From positions 17,528 through 81,527 of the forward strand of contig PHDN01000019.1 in the NCBI GenBank assembly GCA_002840975.1: a stretch of DNA of 64,000 nt, read 5' to 3'. Below the pieces are notes generated by a model. That model worked only from the letters and a program-made list of their open reading frames with translations, did no database searches and was not told the DNA's origin. The position numbers and the translations under genes were made by a program. Below are positions 27,179 to 36,214 of this stretch, in pieces. This DNA comes from Bacteroidetes bacterium HGW-Bacteroidetes-16. GTDB taxonomy: Bacteria > Bacteroidota > Bacteroidia > Bacteroidales > F082. The first letter of the stretch is position 1. The number at the start of each line of letters is the position of its first letter.

Positions 27179-27880
27179 TTATTTATTTTCTTTTGAGGTA
27201 GTGGCCCGGGCTATGTACTTATCTATGCTGGCGGCTTCTTTGCTTTTAACAAAATCGTTTTTTATCCGCTGGTAAGTACTGATGGCTTCATCATATTTAC
27301 CCATCAACTCATATACATTTCCGGCTTTCATTAAAAACAAGGGGGCAGTAAATCCATTGGCATCCTGGTTGGCGGCTTCAAGATAAAAAGCCACCGCTTT
27401 TTTCTGGTCACCAAGTTCCAGATGCGCATCACCTATCGCACCGGTAGCCATGGGACCAATAAGATGATCGTCACCTTTGAATTCATCAAGAAAATCAATG
27501 GCCTGGTTAAAATCCTTTTTCTTTAAAAAGCAAATCCCCGCATAGTAATTTGCTAAGTTACCGGGTTTTGTGGAACCGTATTCATCTGCAATGTCAAGAA
27601 AACCAAGGTTATTCCCATCTCCATAAAGTGCTTTTTCAAGCGAATCCTGCTCAAAATATCGCTGAGCAGCATACATTTGCTTCGATGCCTCCATGCTTTT
27701 AGGGGCTATATAGTATCTGTTGTATGCAAAATATCCAATAATGCCAATTACTATAATAAGCACTACAACCGAAATATTCTTTTGGTTGCTAAATATAAAC
27801 TGTTCTGTTCTGGTCAGGGTTTCTTCAATGTTTTCAAGGCGTTGATCGCCTTTTTCATCCTGGTTCTTTTTATTGGCCAT
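27179..27880 (-). CDS. Membrane-anchored TPR protein
   Basis: A 233-residue protein with a charged N-terminus (about 1-35), one transmembrane helix (about 38-57, VVVLIIVIGIIGYFAYN) and a periplasmic TPR array (about 65-225: LANYYAGICFLKKKDFNQAIDFL; AIGDAHLELGDQKKAVAFYLEAA; KAGNVYELMGKYDEAISTYQRI). The layout resembles YfgM-like TPR proteins that associate with the Sec/BAM chaperone network, but this is a family-level analogy only. The ATG at 27880 (MANKKNQ) is preferred: an upstream -7 box TATTTTTG on the minus strand (about 27902-27909) would fall inside the longer frame. Confidence 0.8.
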   Translation of the reverse strand: MANKKNQDEKGDQRLENIEETLTRTEQFIFSNQKNISVVVLIIVIGIIGYFAYNRYYIAPKSMEASKQMYAAQRYFEQDSLEKALYGDGNNLGFLDIADEYGSTKPGNLANYYAGICFLKKKDFNQAIDFLDEFKGDDHLIGPMATGAIGDAHLELGDQKKAVAFYLEAANQDANGFTAPLFLMKAGNVYELMGKYDEAISTYQRIKNDFVKSKEAASIDKYIARATTSKENK

Positions 27881-27948
27881 AGTCTTTTCAATTTGAGGAT
27901 GCAAAAATATATCTTTATTCCCAATAATAAAAACCAACCGATAATTAT

Positions 27949-27956
27949 TAATTTTG
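27949..27956 (+). promoter_or_regulatory. -7 box (TAATTTTG) upstream of the DUF4412-like gene
   Basis: TAATTTTG fits TAnnTTTG and lies 60 bases before the ATG at 28016. It is close to, and divergent from, the TPR gene promoter region. Confidence 0.4.
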
Positions 27957-28015
27957 CTTTTTCCACCGGGTTATTAACAGTTCCCTCCTATTAATTATTT
28001 GATATAGTTCTTGAA

Positions 28016-28834
28016 ATGAAGTATTTACCTTGGGTTTGGACAGTGTTTATTCTATTATCGGGTGCCGGCACTTGCCGGGGAGGTTGGGTAATTTCTGAAA
28101 CCAATAGGGATAACTATGGAAATAAGTCTTCTCAAAGCACATTTATTCAACAAAACCAAATCCGTTTCGAAAATGCTTCGACCATCACCATTTTTAATTT
28201 AAACGATAGTACGCTAACCATTGTCTTCCCTACATTGCGGGCGTATTGGCATGGAGTTTCTTCGGAATTGATAACAGGTATGTTCGATGCTTTCGAAGTT
28301 CAGTTACAAACGCTAATTGTTGAGCTTCCATACGATCAACAACCTGTTTATCAACAAATGTACGATAGCCTGAAAGTTCGGATGCGGCATCAGGACACAT
28401 CCAAAATTACCAATAGAATGACCCTCGAGAGAATCGATAGTATAATGAAAATCAATCAGTTCAAAGTTGATGGGTACCGCATTGTGATGGATAGTGTTAC
28501 GAAAGAGGAGTTTTGGATGACACGGGATGTGAACCCTTACACTGAAGTCGATATTCATCTGTTTATTGAAATGAATAATAGGATAAACCCCTATTCGCGC
28601 AAGGGGACTACTTTAAACTCGCCGGAATACATTAATTTATTAAGCAACGGGCTGATCGTAAAATCCAAAAAATTTGGACAAAACGGCCATTTTATCGAGA
28701 CCGAGGTTGAAAACATAAAGCAAACACCCATTCCAATTGATTTCTTTTATCCTCCTGTTAATTACCGCAAAGTAAGTTTGGTAGATGTATTTAACCTTCC
28801 AACCATTGAAGCCGATGATTTCCCTGAAAAGTAA
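28016..28834 (+). CDS. DUF4412-like exported protein
   Basis: A 272-residue protein with a hydrophobic N-terminal signal (about 1-22). The body matches the pattern of DUF4412-type proteins: GWVISETNRDN, an NQIRF-ENA strand, YRIVMDSVTKEEFWMTRDVNPYTEVDI (about 158-185) and a final segment NIKQTPIPIDFFYPP. Such proteins are probably lipocalin/LolA-like beta proteins of the periplasm or outer membrane, with no proven function. The gene stands alone on the + strand between two minus-strand groups. Confidence 0.65.
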   Translation: MKYLPWVWTVFILLSGAGTCRGGWVISETNRDNYGNKSSQSTFIQQNQIRFENASTITIFNLNDSTLTIVFPTLRAYWHGVSSELITGMFDAFEVQLQTLIVELPYDQQPVYQQMYDSLKVRMRHQDTSKITNRMTLERIDSIMKINQFKVDGYRIVMDSVTKEEFWMTRDVNPYTEVDIHLFIEMNNRINPYSRKGTTLNSPEYINLLSNGLIVKSKKFGQNGHFIETEVENIKQTPIPIDFFYPPVNYRKVSLVDVFNLPTIEADDFPEK

Positions 28835-28883
28835 TCCCGATTTCAAACCCGGCAACAGACGATCGTTGAATAGAAATGGAATA

Positions 28884-29495
28884 TTACTTTACATTAAAAT
28901 CGAGTAATTTTTGATCTTCGATGTAAGCTTCAAAATGATCGCCAATTTTAGTTGGCCCTACACCGGCAGGGGTTCCGGTAAAAATAAAATCCCCGATGCG
29001 CAAGGTAACGAATCTGGAAACGTAAGCGATCAGTTGGTTAAAATCGAATAACATATCGCGAGTGGTGCCAGTTTGTTTGCGTTCGTGGTTGATGTCGAGC
29101 CAAAAATGGATGTTTTCACGGTCGGGCAACGTGTCTAGTTTAATAAATGTACCAACGGGTGCCGATTGATCAAACGATTTGGCGATTTCCCATGGGAGCC
29201 CTTTTGCTTTGCAATTGTTTTGCAGGTCGCGTGCCGTAAAATCGATTCCAACAGATATTTCATTGTAATAGCGATGTGCAAAATCCTGCTCAATGTGCCT
29301 TCCGTTTTTACTGATTTTGATTACAATCTCGGTTTCGTAATGTAAGTCCCTGGTAAATGAGGGGTAAAAAAAAGGGTTGTTTTTCAACAACATGGCGGTA
29401 TCCGGCTTCATGAAAAATACCGGCGACTCAGGAATCGCATTGCTCAGCTCATGGGCATGTGCTGCATAATTTCTGCCAATACAAATAATTTTCAT
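28884..29495 (-). CDS. Fumarylacetoacetate hydrolase family protein (acylpyruvase-like)
   Basis: A 203-residue FAH-fold hydrolase. MKIICIGRNYAAHAHELSN opens the domain; metal-binding acidic residues lie in LHYETEIVIKI (ExE) and GIDFTARDLQ (Asp); the end has GDFIFTGTPAGVGP. The size and motifs fit the small YcgM/FAHD1-like acylpyruvase or oxaloacetate decarboxylase group rather than full-length fumarylacetoacetase. The ATG at 29495 matches the family start; the open frame further upstream lies inside the preceding exonuclease gene. It begins 11 bases after that gene's stop, so the two are likely co-transcribed. Confidence 0.88.
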   Translation of the reverse strand: MKIICIGRNYAAHAHELSNAIPESPVFFMKPDTAMLLKNNPFFYPSFTRDLHYETEIVIKISKNGRHIEQDFAHRYYNEISVGIDFTARDLQNNCKAKGLPWEIAKSFDQSAPVGTFIKLDTLPDRENIHFWLDINHERKQTGTTRDMLFDFNQLIAYVSRFVTLRIGDFIFTGTPAGVGPTKIGDHFEAYIEDQKLLDFNVK

Positions 29496-29506
29496 TGGAT
29501 ATAATT

Positions 29507-30313
29507 CTATTGTAATTTCATTCTTAGTTTGATGTTGGTAAGCAGGTTCTTGGTAAACAACGGGAAATCGGAATTCATTACCCAATTGTAGTAAGAAGGC
29601 TCAACTTTTAATACCTCTTCCACCTTTTTGCCTTTGTGCTTTCCAAAGTTGATCACCTCTTCATCGTTTTCATTAAAAATGATTTGCCCAATGAGATCAG
29701 CATTGCGGTGGTGGTTCGAAAATTCATGAAGGGCATCCATGTCGTTTTTTACCGGGATTGATGCTGTGCCCACTTTATCGGTGAAAGTTGTGTTTTCGTA
29801 TTTGTCGAGTTGGGCTTTGAGTATTTCATAAGTTGCCATCGCATCGGCCTCTGCCCCGTGTGCATCCTGTAATTCTTTTTGTAAATAGAACCTGTAGGCT
29901 GCTGACAGGGTACGTTGTTCCATTTTCATGAAGATGTTTTGAACATCAATCAACCGCCGTTTCTTTATATCAAAATCGACATCAGCTCGTAGAAATTCTT
30001 CAACCAACATGGGGACATCGAATTTGATGGCGTTATAACCTGCCAGGTCACAGTTGTGGAGAAACTTGCTGATTTCCTTAGCTACTTGCTTAAAAGTGGG
30101 TTTGTCCTTGAGGCTATCATTGTTGTAACCATGAATTTGCTCTGCCTCCTCACTAATGGGATAATCGGGATTGATCAGCCAGGTATTGCTTTCTTTGGTT
30201 CCGTTTGGGTTTACTTTAAGGATATACAATTCAACAATGCGGTCCTTTATGATGCTGAGTCCGGTGGCTTCGATATCAAAAAAAGCAAGTGGTTTTTTCA
30301 GGTTTAATTCCAT
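29507..30313 (-). CDS. DnaQ-like 3'-5' exonuclease with C-terminal DUF3820
   Basis: A 268-residue protein. The N-terminal DEDDh exonuclease domain (about 1-175) shows Exo I FFDIEATGLS, Exo II YNAIKFDVPML and Exo III HGAEADAMATYEIL. A C-terminal DUF3820-type module (about 218-265) has INFGKHKGKKVEEVL and YYNWVMNSDFP. The pairing is typical of a Bacteroidota exonuclease group that is separate from the polymerase III epsilon subunit. The substrate is unknown, with proofreading or nucleic-acid repair likely. The ATG at 30313 lies after the terminator of the upstream E2 gene. Confidence 0.88.
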   Translation of the reverse strand: MELNLKKPLAFFDIEATGLSIIKDRIVELYILKVNPNGTKESNTWLINPDYPISEEAEQIHGYNNDSLKDKPTFKQVAKEISKFLHNCDLAGYNAIKFDVPMLVEEFLRADVDFDIKKRRLIDVQNIFMKMEQRTLSAAYRFYLQKELQDAHGAEADAMATYEILKAQLDKYENTTFTDKVGTASIPVKNDMDALHEFSNHHRNADLIGQIIFNENDEEVINFGKHKGKKVEEVLKVEPSYYNWVMNSDFPLFTKNLLTNIKLRMKLQ

Positions 30314-30325
30314 GGTCAAAGTTCT

Positions 30326-30359
30326 AAATAAAACCGGGGAGGTCAAGCTCCCCGGTTTT
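30326..30359 (-). terminator. Terminator of the E2 acyltransferase gene
   Basis: An 11-base stem (30331-30341 with 30349-30359, core CCGGGGAG/CTCCCCGG) and 6-base loop lie directly after the E2 stop on the minus strand, followed by a short T-rich stretch. It separates E2 from the exonuclease gene. Confidence 0.82.
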
Positions 30360-30367
30360 AATGATAT

Positions 30368-31693
30368 TTATATCTGAGTTTCAGGATCGAAGCCTTCTAA
30401 AAGTTCCTTCATTCTTTTTAGATACTTACCACCCAAGGCGCCATCTACTATCCGGTGGTCGTAGGCCAGTGATAAGATCATGATGTGACGGATTCCAATC
30501 AGATCACCTTCCGGAGTTTCTATCACTCTGGGCTGCTTTCTTATGGCACCGAGTCCAAGAATGGCTACCTGTGGTTGGTTGATGATGGGTGTTCCTGTGA
30601 GGCTGTCGAACGAACCAAAGTTGGTGATGGTGAAGGTGCCTCCTTGAATTTCATCGGGAAGCAATTTGTTGATCCTGGCACGGTTGGCTAGGTCGTTCAC
30701 AGTTTTAACTACACCAAGCAGGTTTTTCTGGTCGGCATTTCTGATGACCGGGACAATCAGATTTCCACTCGGTAAAGCGGTGGCCATACCAATATTGATA
30801 TTTTTACGGTAAATGATATGGTAACCATCCAGAGAGACATTGATTTGTGGAAATTCTCTTAGAGCCTGGGCCGCGGCATGAATAAATATAGGAGTGAAGG
30901 TGATTTTTTCCCCCTCACGTTTGGAGAAGTTGTCTTTTACCCTGTTTCTCCAATTAACGATGTGGGTTACATCTGCATCAATAAAAGATGTGACATGAGG
31001 CGATACTTGTTTTGACATCACCATATGATCTGCAATCAGCTTGCGCATGCGGTCCATTTCAACCACCTGATCGCCTTCACCGGAAGACACCACAGGGGCT
31101 GACATTTTTGCAGCAGAGGCTGGCTTGGCAGGTGTACTGGCCTGAATTTGAGCACCGCCTGCTTTCTGCTGATCGAGATATGCCACAACATCTGATTTGG
31201 TAACCCGGTTATCACGGCCTGAGCCGGTGATCTTTTCAAGTTCGGACAGGCTGATATTTTCAGTTTTGGCCATGCTCTTTACCAGGGGAGAATAAAACCG
31301 CTCACTCTTAGAGAAGTCAGCGATGTTTTCCTGATCGTTGGTGATTTTCTCTGGTGATTCTTGTTTTTGTGCCTCTACCGGGATTTCTTTTTCGGATATA
31401 GCCTCTTCATCTGTTTTAACATCTTCGTAAGCAGGTTTTTCGCCTTCTTCACCGTCCATTTCAATCCACGCGATTACTGTGCCTACCGGAACCACATCAC
31501 CTTCGTTGAAGAGGGTTTTAACCAGTTTTCCTTCCACCGGACTGGGTATTTCGCTGTCCACTTTATCGGTTGCTATTTCTACCAGCGAGTCATCCTCTTC
31601 AACGGATTCTCCCACATTTTTCACCCAACGTGTTATGGTTGCTTCTATGATGCTTTCGCCCAACTTGGGCATGATGATTTCAAATTTTGCCAT
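30368..31693 (-). CDS. 2-oxoacid dehydrogenase complex E2 (dihydrolipoamide acyltransferase)
   Basis: A 441-residue E2 component. The lipoyl domain (about 1-80) has the lipoylated Lys in IATDKVDSEI. An acidic linker follows, then the E3-binding domain (about 132-172; FYSPLVKSMAKTENIS, GRDNRVTKSDVVAYL). The catalytic domain (about 210-440) ends with the active-site DHRIVDG. It transfers acyl groups to CoA in the pyruvate or branched-chain 2-oxoacid dehydrogenase complex. No E1 or E3 gene lies in the window, so it is encoded away from its partners. The ATG at 31693 is used; a TTG two codons earlier is also open. Confidence 0.93.
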   Translation of the reverse strand: MAKFEIIMPKLGESIIEATITRWVKNVGESVEEDDSLVEIATDKVDSEIPSPVEGKLVKTLFNEGDVVPVGTVIAWIEMDGEEGEKPAYEDVKTDEEAISEKEIPVEAQKQESPEKITNDQENIADFSKSERFYSPLVKSMAKTENISLSELEKITGSGRDNRVTKSDVVAYLDQQKAGGAQIQASTPAKPASAAKMSAPVVSSGEGDQVVEMDRMRKLIADHMVMSKQVSPHVTSFIDADVTHIVNWRNRVKDNFSKREGEKITFTPIFIHAAAQALREFPQINVSLDGYHIIYRKNINIGMATALPSGNLIVPVIRNADQKNLLGVVKTVNDLANRARINKLLPDEIQGGTFTITNFGSFDSLTGTPIINQPQVAILGLGAIRKQPRVIETPEGDLIGIRHIMILSLAYDHRIVDGALGGKYLKRMKELLEGFDPETQI

Positions 31694-31868
31694 GGTCAAT
31701 TTTCAACTTTATTAAAATGCTTAAAATCAGCATACTTTGCATGTGTAAATGATTGATTTCAATCGTCTGCAAAATTAGCGATTAATTTAAAATAGCGGTC
31801 TGGAATGGTGAATTTATTTAAACTTATTATATATAAGGTGATCATTATGTTCAATTGGTGAAGAGCAA

Positions 31869-31976
31869 TTATTGGATTGTACCCGAAGTCATTTTATGTT
31901 TAACCTGTTCAAAATCGGGTTCCTTCTTGTTGATAAACGCACCAATTGCGGCTATTGCGCCAATCCGGCATTCCTT
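31869..31976 (-). pseudogene. Possible remnant: orphan C-terminal coding stretch
   Basis: Between stops on the minus strand, 35 codons read KECRIGAIAAIGAF, then INKKEPDFEQVKHKM, then TSGTIQ and a stop. There is no ATG near the beginning, yet the composition looks protein-like, with alternating small hydrophobic residues followed by an amphipathic Lys/Glu stretch. It may be the tail of a degraded gene. I cannot name the parent family, and chance is possible. The remaining sequence between 31700 and 31995 shows nothing else. Confidence 0.25.
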
Positions 31977-31995
31977 TTAAGTATTAAATGTGAAA

Positions 31996-33081
31996 TTACC
32001 TGCCCAAAACCTTAAGCATCTTGAAATGGCTGTACAAAGCCATGAAAAAGTTGCGCTGAACATGGTATGGCAGTTCGTATTTTTTGGCTGCTGATTTAAC
32101 CAGATTTGATATGTTCTTGTAGTGAACATGGCTGATGTTTGGAAACAAATGGTGCTCTACCTGGAAATTTAATCCACCGATCATCCAAGAGAATATCCTG
32201 CTTTTTGGCGCATAATTAGAAGTAGTCATTAACTGGTGTATGGCCCAGTTGTTCTCCAAATTCCCATTTTCGTCGGGCAGGGGATAGGCCGATGTAGGCA
32301 TCACATGAGCGGTTTGAAAAATGGCGCTGAGGACCAGTCCGCTAACAAAATGCATCGCGAAGAAACAGGCCACGGTCCAATACCACGAAATGGGCAGAAC
32401 GATCAATGGAATAATCAGAAAGATGAGGTAATATAACGTCTTTGTCAGAATTAAATCAATCAGCAACTGATTGTATTTATGCCCATTATTTAACTTTACC
32501 TCCATTTTCCGATATCTGGAGAGCTGGTTGAAATCCTTTAGGGTGGCCCACGACAGCGTCATGAGACAATAGAAAAACCACGCGTACCATTGTTGAAAGC
32601 GATGAATTTTAAAAAGGGGACCATGCGGTGAAAAACGAAGCACTCCGGCGGGATTAATATCTTCGTCCTGTCCATCGACATTGGTAAAGCCATGATGCAG
32701 GATATTGTGCTGTTGTCGCCAATTGGGAGGGAATCCGCCAAGTAAGTACAACGATTTACTTAACAAGCGATTAATCTGTTGACTTTTTGAGTAGGTTCGG
32801 TGATTGGCATCGTGCATGAGTACCATGCCGACTCCCGCCATGCCTATCCCCATGACAATCCAACAAAGTAAAATGCCTGGTAATGAAGAAACTATCCCTG
32901 TTAACATCAGGGCATAAGGCATGAAATAGAGTAAAATCATAAAAATGGATTTCATTACCAAAGTGGAATTACCATATCTTGAAATGTTGTTCGTTTCGAA
33001 GTATTCTTTTACCTGGTGCCTTAATTCGTTGATGAAATCAGGTTTGTTTTTATTGGGGTACTTTAATTGAAGTGTTGACAT
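31996..33081 (-). CDS. Membrane fatty acid desaturase (acyl-CoA/acyl-lipid type)
   Basis: A 361-residue di-iron membrane desaturase. Three His boxes are visible: HDANH (about 104-108), HNILHH (about 139-144) and QVEHHLFP (about 300-307). Hydrophobic pairs lie near 45-90 and 205-265. The QVEHH third box resembles front-end/linoleoyl-CoA-type desaturases, although no cytochrome b5 domain is fused. It would introduce double bonds into membrane acyl chains using oxygen. The ATG at 33081 is chosen because it gives a soluble family-like N-terminus; the 26-codon extension from 33159 is not. It is monocistronic. Confidence 0.9.
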   Translation of the reverse strand: MSTLQLKYPNKNKPDFINELRHQVKEYFETNNISRYGNSTLVMKSIFMILLYFMPYALMLTGIVSSLPGILLCWIVMGIGMAGVGMVLMHDANHRTYSKSQQINRLLSKSLYLLGGFPPNWRQQHNILHHGFTNVDGQDEDINPAGVLRFSPHGPLFKIHRFQQWYAWFFYCLMTLSWATLKDFNQLSRYRKMEVKLNNGHKYNQLLIDLILTKTLYYLIFLIIPLIVLPISWYWTVACFFAMHFVSGLVLSAIFQTAHVMPTSAYPLPDENGNLENNWAIHQLMTTSNYAPKSRIFSWMIGGLNFQVEHHLFPNISHVHYKNISNLVKSAAKKYELPYHVQRNFFMALYSHFKMLKVLGR

Positions 33082-33296
33082 TGAAAGTTTGAATATTAGA
33101 AATGAGTAGTACAGTAAGTTGCAGTAGTTTGGTAAAGGTAGGCATTGCCTTCGTGTCAACAGAATATTTTATATATTTTTATAAATATAGCAGTGTTTGA
33201 ATTCTTAAAAAACTTCCTCTGGGTTTAATAAAAAATTAATTACCTGATTTCCACTTACAGGTTTAACCACAGAAACTGAGTGAGTTTCAATCCGTT

Positions 33297-34247
33297 TTAT
33301 TTTGAATCAGAAGCTCTCCTGGTGTAATCCGTTTTAATAATCTCCTGAATACCAACTGTATAAGAAGTTGGTTTGATTCCGAAACGCTTTTCAAATTTGC
33401 TGCTGTCGAAAACATAGTTGCGGTCGTACTGATAGATCATTTCCACCATTTCTTTCATGACAGGGATGAATAATCCCAAAATCCGGACCAGGAATTTAGG
33501 GGCTACCTGAACCTTTGGCTTTATACCCATCTCCCCGGCGATGGCCATAATCCATTCTTTTCCTGTCATCGGGTTTGTATCGGTAGGCAGATGCCAAATT
33601 TGGTTGTATGCATCTTCTGAATTTCCTAAAAGGGCGGTGGCTTTTCCTGCATCAGGAGCATAAGTAAAAGAATGTTTGTAGTTAATCGAACCCATCCAGG
33701 TCGCTTTTTTACCCAGGCTCAGGGGTTTGAAAACGGTTTCGGTCAGCATACTCACATTCTGAATCGACGGGCCATAAAAATCAGCTGACCTGGCAATGAG
33801 TGCTGTAAGGTGACCAGCCTTGACTTCATCCATTATTTTCTTTGCAACCAGTGCCCTGATCCTTCCCTTTTTACTGGGGGGATTGATTGGGGTTTCTTCG
33901 GTCATTCCATCCAGGTAATTTTCATCATACATATAAATATTATCGAAGAATACCAGTTTGCAACGATATTGTTTACAGGCCTTTATAACATTCTCAATGA
34001 GTTTTGGCCATTTTTTTGACCACACCTTGATATTGTATTCAAACCCGACGGTAACATACACCACTGTAGATCCTGTAACGGCTTTTTGAACATCGTCATA
34101 GTTTAATAAATCCGCTGAAAATAGTTCGTCTCCATCGTTTACTTTCTTGGGATTCCGGCTCACCAACCTGATTTCAGTGGTGTATGATTGAAGTGCTTTA
34201 GCCAATTCAATTCCTATGGCCCCACCTGCGCCTAAAATAGTTTGCAT
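33297..34247 (-). CDS. NAD(P)-dependent SDR/epimerase-like protein
   Basis: A 316-residue protein of the extended/atypical SDR group. The Rossmann start is TILGAGGAIGIELAKAL (GxGGxIG form, about 3-19), followed by LVSRNPKK and FSADLLNYDDV. The usual YxxxK active site is not obvious; KKGRIRALVAKKIM lies in that region, so catalysis may be atypical. Relatives are annotated as NAD-dependent epimerase/dehydratase with unknown substrate. It follows mscL by only 3 bases, so both are likely on one transcript. Confidence 0.82.
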   Translation of the reverse strand: MQTILGAGGAIGIELAKALQSYTTEIRLVSRNPKKVNDGDELFSADLLNYDDVQKAVTGSTVVYVTVGFEYNIKVWSKKWPKLIENVIKACKQYRCKLVFFDNIYMYDENYLDGMTEETPINPPSKKGRIRALVAKKIMDEVKAGHLTALIARSADFYGPSIQNVSMLTETVFKPLSLGKKATWMGSINYKHSFTYAPDAGKATALLGNSEDAYNQIWHLPTDTNPMTGKEWIMAIAGEMGIKPKVQVAPKFLVRILGLFIPVMKEMVEMIYQYDRNYVFDSSKFEKRFGIKPTSYTVGIQEIIKTDYTRRASDSK

Positions 34248-34250
34248 AAA

Positions 34251-34676
34251 TTACTTTTTTAATAAATCACGAATTTCAGTCAATAAAACTTCTTCCTTCG
34301 ATGGGGGTGCGGGTACCACGGGAGCCTCAGCTTCCTGCTTCTCCATTTTTTCTTTCATCTTATTATAGACCTTAACAACCATGAATATGGCAAATGAAAC
34401 AATGAGGAATGTAACAACCGTATTAATAAAAATACCGTAGCCGATTGCCACCTCTGCAACTCCATCGCCAGCTCCTGCCATCGATTCGGCAATACCTGGT
34501 TTGATAACCAGTTTTAAGTTTGAAAAATCAACCCCACCCAATAGAATGCCAATGGGCGGCATGAGTATGTCGTTGACCAGTGATTTGATAATGGCTCCAA
34601 AATAAAGTGCCATAATAAGACCAACGGCCATGTCGATCACATTTCCCTTGCTAATAAATTTTTTAAATTCATTCAT
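34251..34676 (-). CDS. mscL: Large-conductance mechanosensitive channel MscL
   Basis: A 141-residue channel subunit. The N-terminal amphipathic stretch MNEFKKFISKGNVIDMAVGLIMALYFGAII holds the pore-lining TM1 (Gly/Ala-rich, about 15-40). The periplasmic loop spans about 45-75, TM2 about 78-98 (IFINTVVTFLIVSFAIFMVV), and the C-terminal helix ends in EILLTEIRDLL-like sequence. It releases solutes under hypo-osmotic shock. The ATG at 34676 is used; a GTG one codon earlier is also possible. Confidence 0.95.
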   Translation of the reverse strand: MNEFKKFISKGNVIDMAVGLIMALYFGAIIKSLVNDILMPPIGILLGGVDFSNLKLVIKPGIAESMAGAGDGVAEVAIGYGIFINTVVTFLIVSFAIFMVVKVYNKMKEKMEKQEAEAPVVPAPPSKEEVLLTEIRDLLKK

Positions 34677-34862
34677 CACTTTAGTTGTTTGATTAGATTA
34701 ATAAAATGAATATGCATATTGTAATAGGTTGAAGAAAAATCGTTTCAAAATGTTGAAAAATAGTCTCCGATTACAAAGATAACTTTATAATGATCAGGAA
34801 TCCAACATGGTCATTTGCAAATAAAAAAATGAGCAGTCTTATTAATCATCTAATAAATTCCT

Positions 34863-35783
34863 CTATTCAGAATAGGTAACCGACGCAAAGGTCCTTCTGA
34901 TTCCTTTGGCGTATTTGACTTTAGGGTAGCCGAAAATAACAAATATACCTTCTCGGCTGCGGTACTTGATTCCATGCTTCTCCCGAAATTTTCTGGCCTT
35001 ATTACCACTTTGGATCAATGGATGAATACCGCCCAACATACAGGTTCCCAGCCCGAGTGATTCACCGGCAATCATGGCATAATTGGCTGCAATCAATGGA
35101 TCGGCCGGATCAGCGTATGGAGAACCATAAAAATACATGGCCAGTGGCGCATCGTATGTCACCATATCAATCCCCTGCTTCATGTTTTCGATATAAATAC
35201 GAAACAATGGTTTTACAAATTGGCGGAACAATTCATCGTTCGATTTGCCCCAAAAAGGACTCATGATAGTTAAAAACCAATTTGATACAAACCATCTCAT
35301 TTTTTCCAGGTAGTCGCAATAATCTTTTGAAAAAGACCTGACTTTTACTTTATTATCAAAAATAAGCACGTTTACATCCGAAGGAGGCAGTCCCATAGGT
35401 GCTGTGAGTGAAACAGCGAGAATTTGATTGATGGAGTCCTGCTCAACAGGCTTGTCTTTGAATTCACGGATGCTTCTTCTGGATTGTAATAAGCTCATTA
35501 CCTGATCATAGCTGGCGCGTGTTCCTTTGTCAGGCAAAGCAAACAAATCGTTGGGCGAGCACTCACGACCATGGATTTCAATGGCACCTGTCGGACAAAT
35601 GGTCATACAATGTCCACATGCGATACAACCAAAAAACGGATTCTCTGTGGTGGTTACTTTTCCGTTGACCAATTGTATGCTAAAATCTTTGCAGACAGAA
35701 ACGCACAATCCGCATCCGTTACAAATTTCCGTGCTGATTCTTATTTCCGCTTTTTCTTTGGTTCTTGAAGTAGGAATAGCCAT
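34863..35783 (-). CDS. Nitroreductase fused to 2x[4Fe-4S] ferredoxin
   Basis: A 306-residue protein. The N-terminal ~60 residues carry two [4Fe-4S] motifs (CNGCGLCVSVC and CIACGHCMTICP). The remainder (about 85-300) is a nitroreductase/FMN domain with SRRSIREFKDKPV and GESLGLGTCMLGG. Such fusions move electrons from iron-sulfur clusters to FMN; the physiological substrate is unknown and often tied to anaerobic metabolism. The ATG at 35783 is preferred to a TTG eight codons earlier. The 183 bases between its stop and mscL show no gene. Confidence 0.92.
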   Translation of the reverse strand: MAIPTSRTKEKAEIRISTEICNGCGLCVSVCKDFSIQLVNGKVTTTENPFFGCIACGHCMTICPTGAIEIHGRECSPNDLFALPDKGTRASYDQVMSLLQSRRSIREFKDKPVEQDSINQILAVSLTAPMGLPPSDVNVLIFDNKVKVRSFSKDYCDYLEKMRWFVSNWFLTIMSPFWGKSNDELFRQFVKPLFRIYIENMKQGIDMVTYDAPLAMYFYGSPYADPADPLIAANYAMIAGESLGLGTCMLGGIHPLIQSGNKARKFREKHGIKYRSREGIFVIFGYPKVKYAKGIRRTFASVTYSE

Positions 35784-35845
35784 AAGGTTGGTTTTAGGAT
35801 TTATCAATGACTGTGTAAAAATAATAAATCCGTAAATATGTTTTT

Positions 35846-36214
35846 TTAATCAATCAAATTCTTTGGTATTGGTAAGCCATGTTGTTTTAAAAATGATAAT
35901 TTATCCCAATATCCGCGTTGCAGTTTTATTTTTCCATTCACTACATGAAAAAATCCACAACCTCTTAGCCCAAGTGGATCTTTCCATTCAAGGATGGCCC
36001 ATTCTCCGTTTTCAAAAAGTTGCTCCACCAAACAAACCATGTTTGCAGAACCAAATTCTCGTTTAAACATTTCATGAATGGCTGTTTTTCCAACGACAGG
36101 TTCATTTGCCACCTGATGATTTATTGCATTTTCATGATATAATGCTGCCAGGAGATCCGCATCTCCTGTGTTGAATATCTCAACCCACTTTTTTACCAGT
36201 TCTTTTGGTTTCAT
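35846..36214 (-). CDS. SnoaL/NTF2-like protein
   Basis: A 122-residue single-domain protein of the SnoaL-like/ester-cyclase NTF2 superfamily: LVKKWVEIFNTGDADLLAALYHENAINHQV (about 5-34) and GCGFFHVVNGKIKLQRGYWD (about 85-104). Members are isomerases, cyclases or binding proteins, and the ligand is not readable. It lies 62 bases upstream of the ferredoxin-nitroreductase on the same strand and could share a transcript with it. Confidence 0.82.
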   Translation of the reverse strand: MKPKELVKKWVEIFNTGDADLLAALYHENAINHQVANEPVVGKTAIHEMFKREFGSANMVCLVEQLFENGEWAILEWKDPLGLRGCGFFHVVNGKIKLQRGYWDKLSFLKQHGLPIPKNLID

